A model generated the notes under the pieces. The model saw only the letters and a list, made by a program, of their open reading frames with translations. It did not search any database and was not told the origin of the DNA. From Kribbella sp. VKM Ac-2568 (GTDB taxonomy: Bacteria > Actinomycetota > Actinomycetes > Propionibacteriales > Kribbellaceae), in assembly GCF_004345365.1 (NCBI RefSeq), contig NZ_SLVF01000001.1, positions 682,001 through 746,000 of the forward strand: DNA of 64,000 bases, written 5' to 3'. Of this stretch, positions 52,045 to 64,000 are shown in pieces (the first letter of the stretch is position 1; each line of letters begins with the position of its first letter). The position numbers were made by a program, and so were the translations under genes.

Positions 52045-53261
52045 GGCGACCGGGGCGGTGGGGTGGGGAAGGTGTCAAGATGGCCTCCTTCTCACGGTTG
52101 GTTGCGATCGGCGTCGTCCTGGTGGTGCTCGCCGTCAGCGCGATCTCGCTCTGGCCGCACCCCGAGCGCGTCTCCGCGACGGCGTACTTCCCGCGCGCGG
52201 TGAGCGTCTACCCCGGCTCGGACGTCCGGATCCTCGGGATCAAGGTCGGCGAGATCGAGAGCGTCACCCCGGCCGGTCGCGCTGTCCGGGTGAAGTTCTG
52301 GTGGGAGGCCAAGCACAAGGTGCCGGCCAACGCGAAGGCGGTGATTGCCTCGCCGTCGATCGTTGCCGACCGCTACATCCAGCTCACCCCGGCCTACTCC
52401 AAGGGCGACGTGATGGCCGACGGCGCGGAGATCCCGCTGGACCGGACCGCCGTACCGCTGGAGCTCGACCAGATCTACCAGAGCCTGAACGACCTGTCCG
52501 TCGCGCTCGGCCCGAAGGGAGCGAACGACCAGGGCGCCCTGTCGCGGCTGCTGGACGTCTCCGCGGCGAACCTGAACGGCCAGGGCAAGAAGCTGAACCA
52601 GACCATCACCGACGTGTCGACGCTGACCCAGACGCTGGCGGGCAACTCCAAGAACCTGTTCGCCACGATCCGGCAGTTGCAGACGTTCGTGTCCGCGCTG
52701 GCCGCGAACGACACCCTGGTGAAGCAGTTCAACACCAACTTCGCCGCCACCTCGACCACGCTGGCAGGTGAGCGCAAGGACCTCGCCGCGGCGCTGTCCA
52801 CGCTGGCGACCGCGCTCGGTGAGGTGGCTGCGTTCGTGAAGGACAACCGCGGGCTGCTGAAGACGACCATCTCCGGTGCCACCGACGTCTCCCAGATCCT
52901 GGTCAAGGAGAAGGCCGCGCTGGCCGAGATCATCGACACCGCGCCACTCGGCCTGGGGAACCTGGCCCGCGTTTACAACCCGCAGTTCGGCACGCTGGAC
53001 CAGCGGATCAACCTGGCCCAGCTGGACGACCCGGCGACCTTCATCTGCTCGCTGCTGCTGCAGGCCAACCAGCCGCTGTCCGCCTGTTCCGCGCTCAAGC
53101 CGGTCCTCGCCGCCCTGCCGAAGCTCCCGCTGCTCAGCGGCATCACAGGCTCCGGCGGCCCGGCCGGCACTCCGTGGGCTCCCGCCCCGAAGCCGAAGCT
53201 GCCGAGCCCGGACAACGTCGACGAGACCCTCGGCGGCCTGGTCCCGGGAGGTGCCCGATGA
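52041..53261 (+). CDS. mceD: Mce family protein MceD
   Basis: The 406-residue protein has an anchor near residues 17-36 (FSRLVAIGVVLVVLAVSAIS), the MCE domain (about 45-120; YFPRAVSVYPGSDVRILGIKVGEI) and a long helical part. ATG 52041 overlaps the mceC stop codon and is preferred, but ATG 52080 also has a good ribosome-binding site (GGGGAAGG) and gives a protein 13 residues shorter. Confidence 0.9.
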   Translation: MRRPGRWGGEGVKMASFSRLVAIGVVLVVLAVSAISLWPHPERVSATAYFPRAVSVYPGSDVRILGIKVGEIESVTPAGRAVRVKFWWEAKHKVPANAKAVIASPSIVADRYIQLTPAYSKGDVMADGAEIPLDRTAVPLELDQIYQSLNDLSVALGPKGANDQGALSRLLDVSAANLNGQGKKLNQTITDVSTLTQTLAGNSKNLFATIRQLQTFVSALAANDTLVKQFNTNFAATSTTLAGERKDLAAALSTLATALGEVAAFVKDNRGLLKTTISGATDVSQILVKEKAALAEIIDTAPLGLGNLARVYNPQFGTLDQRINLAQLDDPATFICSLLLQANQPLSACSALKPVLAALPKLPLLSGITGSGGPAGTPWAPAPKPKLPSPDNVDETLGGLVPGGAR

Positions 53262-54469
53262 GGCGCCGTACCGCGGTAGTGGCCGGCGTGGTCGCGATGG
53301 GCACGGTGCTGACCGGGTGCGACTTCAGCATCTACTCCCTGCCGTTGCCGGGTGGCGCCAAGATCAAGGGCCCGTCGTACTCGATCACCGTCGAGTTCTC
53401 CGACGTGCTGGACCTGGTCCCGAAGTCGTCGGTGAAGGTGGATGACGTCACCGTCGGCACGGTCCAGAAGGTCTGGCTCGAGGGCTACGTCGCCAAGGTG
53501 AAGCTGAAGCTGCCGAAGAGCGTCGACCTGCCGGACAACTCCCGCGCGACGATCCGGCAGACCAGCCTGCTCGGCGAGAAGTTCGTCTCGCTGGCACCGC
53601 CGACCGGCGACGAGAAGCCGCGCGGCAAGCTGGAGAACGGCGAGCTGATCCCACTGTCGCGGACCACCAGCAACGTCGAGGTCGAGGAAGTGCTGTCGGC
53701 GCTCTCGCTGCTGCTGAACGGCGGCGGCGTGGCCCAGCTGCAGATCATCACCCAGGAGCTGAACAAGGCGCTGACCGGGAACGAGCCGGCCATCCGCAGC
53801 GTGCTGACCCAGCTGAACACCTTCGTCGGCACCCTGGACAAGAACAAGCAGCAGATCGTCACCGCGATCACCGCCGTGGATGCGCTGGCGAAGAAGCTGA
53901 ACGCGCAGAAGGCGACCCTGGCGACCGCGATCGACTCGCTGCCGAAGTCGATCGCCACCCTGGACAAGCAGCGCGCCGCGCTGGTCAAGACGCTGCAGGC
54001 GCTGGCCAAACTGGGCAACACCGCGACCCGGGTGATCACCGCGTCGCAGAAGGACCTGGTGGCCAACCTGCAGTCTTTGTACCCGCTGCTGACCAAGCTG
54101 GCCGAGGCAGGGGAGAACCTGCCGAAGTCGCTGGAACTGCTGCTCACCTACCCGTTCCCGGATGCCGCGGCCAAGGCCGTCAAGGGTGACTTCACCAACC
54201 TGGACATCACCCTCGACGTCAACACCAAGAAGGCGCTGGAAGGCATCGTCGGGCTCAAGCTGCCGAACGTCGGGCCGAACGCGTTGCCGACCGGCAACGT
54301 CAGCCTCCCGCTGCACAACCCGCCGAAGTTGCCGTCGTTGCCGGTGCCGACCGGCGCCACGACGACCTGCATCACCCTGCTCGGCCTCCCGGTCTGTACG
54401 CCGAAGCTGAACCGCTCCGCGTTCGACCCGGAACTGGCGAAGGTCCTGATGCCGGGGGTGGCCAAGTGA
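53258..54469 (+). CDS. mceE: Mce family lipoprotein MceE
   Basis: The 403-residue protein is the lipoprotein member of the set: signal peptide TAVVAGVVAMGTVLTGCDFS with lipobox LTGC (Cys21). The MCE domain (about 40-120; SYSITVEFSDVLDLVPKSSVKVDDVTVG) is followed by helices and a proline-rich C-terminus with two cysteines (TTTCITLLGLPVCTPK). ATG 53258 overlaps mceD. Confidence 0.93.
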   Translation: MRRRTAVVAGVVAMGTVLTGCDFSIYSLPLPGGAKIKGPSYSITVEFSDVLDLVPKSSVKVDDVTVGTVQKVWLEGYVAKVKLKLPKSVDLPDNSRATIRQTSLLGEKFVSLAPPTGDEKPRGKLENGELIPLSRTTSNVEVEEVLSALSLLLNGGGVAQLQIITQELNKALTGNEPAIRSVLTQLNTFVGTLDKNKQQIVTAITAVDALAKKLNAQKATLATAIDSLPKSIATLDKQRAALVKTLQALAKLGNTATRVITASQKDLVANLQSLYPLLTKLAEAGENLPKSLELLLTYPFPDAAAKAVKGDFTNLDITLDVNTKKALEGIVGLKLPNVGPNALPTGNVSLPLHNPPKLPSLPVPTGATTTCITLLGLPVCTPKLNRSAFDPELAKVLMPGVAK

Positions 54470-55758
54470 TCAGCAAGACGGTCCGGATCCAGCTGATGGT
54501 GTTCCTGCTGATCACCGTCGTCGGCGTCGCGTACGTCGGCGGCAAATACGCGCAGGTCGACCAGTTGCTCTTCGACGACGACTACACGGTGAGCGCCAGC
54601 TTCGCCGAGTCCGGCGGCATCTTCAGCGGTGCCGAGGTGACGTACCGCGGCCAGCCGGTCGGCCGGGTCGGCAAGCTCGAGCTGCTCTCGGACGGCGTCG
54701 AGGTCGACCTGGACATCGACAAGCGGGTGAAGATCCCGAACGACCTGGTCGCGGTGGTCGCGAACCGCTCCGCGATCGGCGAGCAGTACGTCGACCTGCA
54801 GCCGCGCCGCGACAACGGCCCGTACCTGCAGGACCGGTCCAAGATCGCCCGGCAGGACACCGCGATCCCGATCGACACCACCGAGCTGCTGCTGAATCTC
54901 GACCAGCTGGTGAACTCGGTCGACAAGAACAGCCTGAAGACCACCGTCAAGGAGCTCGGCGACGCGCTGCGCGGCAAGGGCAGCGACCTGCAGAAGATCA
55001 TCGACAGCTCCGGGCTGCTGATCAACGACGCGGACGCGAACATCCTGCAGACGATCAAGCTGATCAACGACGGCAACACCGTGCTCGCCACCCAGGTGGC
55101 CAGCGGCGACGCGATCAAGACCTGGGCGAAGAACCTCGCGCTGCTGTCCGACACCCTGGTCAGCTCGGACGCGAACCTGCGCTCCGTGATCGACAACGGT
55201 TCGGCCGCCTCGCAGCAGGTGACCGCCCTGATCCAGGAGAACCGGGCGGACATCGCGGTGCTGCTCGGTAACCTCCTCACGGTGAACGAGATGACCGCGG
55301 TACGCCTGGACGCCGTCGAGCAGCTGCTGGTGGTGTACCCGGCGGTCGCGATGGGCGGTTACGTCGTACCGGCGAAGGACCCGGGGACCGGGCACTACGA
55401 CGCGCACTTCGGCCTGGTGCTCGGCTTCAGCCCGCCTGCCTGCCGGGCCGGCTACAACGGCACCGACAGGCGGGTCCCGCAGGACACCACGAACAAGCCC
55501 GCCAACACCAAGGCCGGCTGTACTGCATCACCCGGGTCCGGCGTGAACGTCCGCGGCTCGCAGAACAAGCCGACCCCGTCGTCCCGTTCGGACGCGAACA
55601 GGATCGGCTACGGCGTCGGGTACGACCCCGCCACGGGAGCCGCCGGAGGCACCGGCGGCATGCCCGAGCTGGTGCTCGGCTCGACCGGCGGCCAGGAGGA
55701 ACTGCTCGGCAAGGACTCCTGGAAAGCCCTGATTCTCGGACCGGTGAGCGGCAAGTGA
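54466..55758 (+). CDS. mceF: Mce family protein MceF
   Basis: The 430-residue protein has an N-terminal anchor (IQLMVFLLITVVGVAYVGG), the MCE domain (about 38-120; YTVSASFAESGGIFSGAEVTYRG), a helical region, and a longer disordered C-terminus rich in Gly and Ala. GTG 54466 overlaps mceE. It completes the six-gene mceA-F set. Confidence 0.92.
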   Translation: MISKTVRIQLMVFLLITVVGVAYVGGKYAQVDQLLFDDDYTVSASFAESGGIFSGAEVTYRGQPVGRVGKLELLSDGVEVDLDIDKRVKIPNDLVAVVANRSAIGEQYVDLQPRRDNGPYLQDRSKIARQDTAIPIDTTELLLNLDQLVNSVDKNSLKTTVKELGDALRGKGSDLQKIIDSSGLLINDADANILQTIKLINDGNTVLATQVASGDAIKTWAKNLALLSDTLVSSDANLRSVIDNGSAASQQVTALIQENRADIAVLLGNLLTVNEMTAVRLDAVEQLLVVYPAVAMGGYVVPAKDPGTGHYDAHFGLVLGFSPPACRAGYNGTDRRVPQDTTNKPANTKAGCTASPGSGVNVRGSQNKPTPSSRSDANRIGYGVGYDPATGAAGGTGGMPELVLGSTGGQEELLGKDSWKALILGPVSGK

Positions 55759-56306
55759 CTACTACATCCACCCTTCTGCCCGGCAAGACCGCAGGCGACG
55801 GCGACAACCACGACCCCGGCTCCGGCCGTAAGCGCTTGGTTGCGGTCTGGGCACTCAGCGTGCTGCTGCTGATCGCGCTCGTCGGCGCGATGCTGGCGAT
55901 CTTCGCGATCCGCCGCCAGACCACCAGCGACGAGGACCGCGCGGCGGCGATGCAGGCGGCCCGCCAGTTGGCCCTCGACTTCACCACCTATGACTACAAG
56001 ACCTGGGACGCGGACTCGAAGCGGGTGCTCGACGACGCCACCGGGCAGTTCAAGGAGGAGTTCGCGGCCGGCTCGAACTCGGTCAAGGCCGAGGTGCTGA
56101 CCAACCAGGCGACCTCCAAGGGTGACGTGAAGGAGGCCGCGGTGGTCTCGAACGACAAGGACTCGGCCCAGGTGCTGGTGATCGTGAACGCCGTGGTGAC
56201 GAACACCGCCAGCAAGGACGGCGTCGAGCGGCGCTACCGGATCAAGCTGGACATGGTCCGGGAGAAGGACCGCTGGCTGACCGCGGACTTCCAGGTGGTC
56301 GGCTGA
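55755..56306 (+). CDS. Mce-associated membrane protein (Mam-type), first
   Basis: The 183-residue protein has a single membrane segment (LVAVWALSVLLLIALVGAMLAIFAI) and an extracytoplasmic NTF2-like domain (RQLALDFTTYDYKTWDADSKRVLDDATG to WLTADFQVV). Mam proteins are thought to stabilise the Mce complex. GTG 55755 overlaps mceF. Confidence 0.88.
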   Translation: MTTTSTLLPGKTAGDGDNHDPGSGRKRLVAVWALSVLLLIALVGAMLAIFAIRRQTTSDEDRAAAMQAARQLALDFTTYDYKTWDADSKRVLDDATGQFKEEFAAGSNSVKAEVLTNQATSKGDVKEAAVVSNDKDSAQVLVIVNAVVTNTASKDGVERRYRIKLDMVREKDRWLTADFQVVG

Positions 56307-56980
56307 TGGCCCGCCGGATCGCCGGTCAGCGGCGCGGCACCGACCGCCGGACCGAGACCACCGAGGTGACTCAGGCCACACCAGACGCTCCCGAGGTGGT
56401 TTCGAAGCCTTCCCCGGAGGCTCCCGAAATTACTGAGAGTGAGCAAACGGAGGAAGTAAAGGCTTCCGAGACTGTTCGAAAGGACCCCGCTCCGGGCGGG
56501 CGGGTCACGCTGATCCTGTCGGCGGTCCTCGCCGTTCTGGTCGTGCTGATCCTGGCGCTCGGCGGCGTTCTCGGGATCAAGGCGCTGAAGGGCCGGGAGG
56601 CCGAGGACGCCCGCGGCCAGGCGGCGACGGCGGGCCGGAAGGCGGCCGAGACCGCGCTCAGCTACGACTACCGCACGCTGGACAAGAGTTTCGCGGCCGC
56701 CCGGGCGACCATGACACCGGACTTCGCGGCCAAGTTCGACGACACCGCCAAGGTGGCCGGCGAACTGGCCGCCAAGACCAAGGCCACCGTCCGCGCCGAC
56801 GTCCGGGAGGTCGGCGTCCGGGACGGGGACGCGGACCGGGTCACGCTGATCATCTTCGTGAACCAGACCACCACCAGCACGATCACACAGGGTAAGCCCC
56901 GGGTCGACCTGAACCGGACGAGATTCACAATGGTCCGAAACGGGGATCAATGGCTGGTCCAGGAGATCGCCGGACTGTAG
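56306..56980 (+). CDS. Mce-associated membrane protein (Mam-type), second
   Basis: The 224-residue protein begins with a charged cytoplasmic region of about 65 residues rich in Glu and Pro, then one membrane segment (VTLILSAVLAVLVVLILALGG) and a NTF2-like domain (TALSYDYRTLDKSFAAARATMTPDFAAKFDD). It shares architecture with the preceding gene but is divergent. ATG 56306 overlaps the previous stop codon by one base. It is the last gene of the mce operon. Confidence 0.88.
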   Translation: MARRIAGQRRGTDRRTETTEVTQATPDAPEVVSKPSPEAPEITESEQTEEVKASETVRKDPAPGGRVTLILSAVLAVLVVLILALGGVLGIKALKGREAEDARGQAATAGRKAAETALSYDYRTLDKSFAAARATMTPDFAAKFDDTAKVAGELAAKTKATVRADVREVGVRDGDADRVTLIIFVNQTTTSTITQGKPRVDLNRTRFTMVRNGDQWLVQEIAGL

Positions 56981-57055
56981 TCTCTTTGTGACTCCGGACA
57001 GGACGGACCGGGCGGCTCGCGGGTGCTCTACCCGTTGGAGAACCCGGGTCGATCC

Positions 57056-57126
57056 TTGACGGAGTGGGTGGTCCGACGGCATAGTGTCGGACCCCATTGG
57101 ACAGGCTTGCCCTGATCGGGTAGCCT
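57056..57126 (+). promoter_or_regulatory. Two candidate rpoB promoters
   Basis: P1: TTGACG (57056-57061) and CATAGT (57080-57085), 18-bp spacer. P2: TTGGAC (57097-57102) and TAGCCT (57121-57126), 18-bp spacer. Both lie in the 261-bp gap between the mce operon and rpoB, which holds no gene. Confidence 0.5.
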
Positions 57127-57241
57127 ATTGCTTTGCGCTGCCTTTAACCCCACCCTGGTTCGGCTCAAAACTTGACTAGGGCGGTTCGGCGTGCGCTCCC
57201 AGCACCGAAGTGATTTCTGCGAGCCCGTGGAAGGACGCCCC

Positions 57242-60724
<3,483 letters not shown>

Positions 60725-60792
60725 GCGGGTTGCCGCTTGAGATCAACAACCAACTCACTCAGACCATCTTTACAATCGGGAGATAACACATC

Positions 60793-64000
<3,208 letters not shown>

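Overview
The window is high-GC DNA with GTG and TTG starts, many 4-bp gene overlaps and several apparently leaderless promoters. It carries an actinobacterial gene order: rpmG-hadA-hadB-murB, aspC-tRNA-Trp-secE-nusG-rplK-rplA, rplJ-rplL and rpoB-rpoC. With an mce operon and no sign of a mycolate locus, I infer Actinomycetota, probably Propionibacteriales (Kribbella or a Nocardioides-like genus). The genus is an inference.

Layout. 1-8331: mixed chromosomal genes: the end of a flavohemoprotein, TerC, a TetR regulator with an FAD monooxygenase, an XRE-cupin regulator divergent from an acetyltransferase, a second acetyltransferase, an M23 peptidase and an epimerase. 8434-11123: tRNA-Thr, tRNA-Met, rpmG, hadA, hadB and murB. 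11124-24787 (insert 1): an ABC sugar-importer operon with a propeller-like protein, an RpiR regulator and an FAD oxidoreductase; a decayed Abi gene; a tight XRE / 2H-phosphoesterase / AbiEi-like operon; and a TrpB2-like enzyme. 24870-30493: adenosine deaminase, aspC, tRNA-Trp, secE, nusG, rplK and rplA. 30646-41189 (insert 2): a formyltransferase and an FMN oxidase divergent from a free-standing PheRS-like protein with a T-box-like leader, then a catabolic cluster (amidohydrolase, PLP deaminase, KDG-type kinase, KDPG aldolase, RidA, IclR regulator) and an MFS transporter. 41229-42540: rplJ-rplL with an L10 leader. 42541-46016: a repeat-rich, gene-poor stretch with a PAP2 remnant, a PhoX-like protein and a broken adenosine deaminase copy. 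46135-56980 (insert 3): a complete mce operon headed by its own ATPase. 57242-64000: rpoB and the first part of rpoC.

How it fits together. The translation/transcription superoperon is intact in content and order but opened at three points by accessory blocks. The second block reads as a pathway from an N-acyl amino-sugar acid, such as N-acetylglucosaminate from oxidised chitin, to pyruvate and glyceraldehyde 3-phosphate. The third places a whole Mce lipid-import system where mycobacteria keep only the Mce ATPase gene mkl. Less understood candidates for new biology are the PheRS-like gene and its leader, the XRE/2H/AbiEi-like operon, and the importer-linked FAD oxidoreductase operon.
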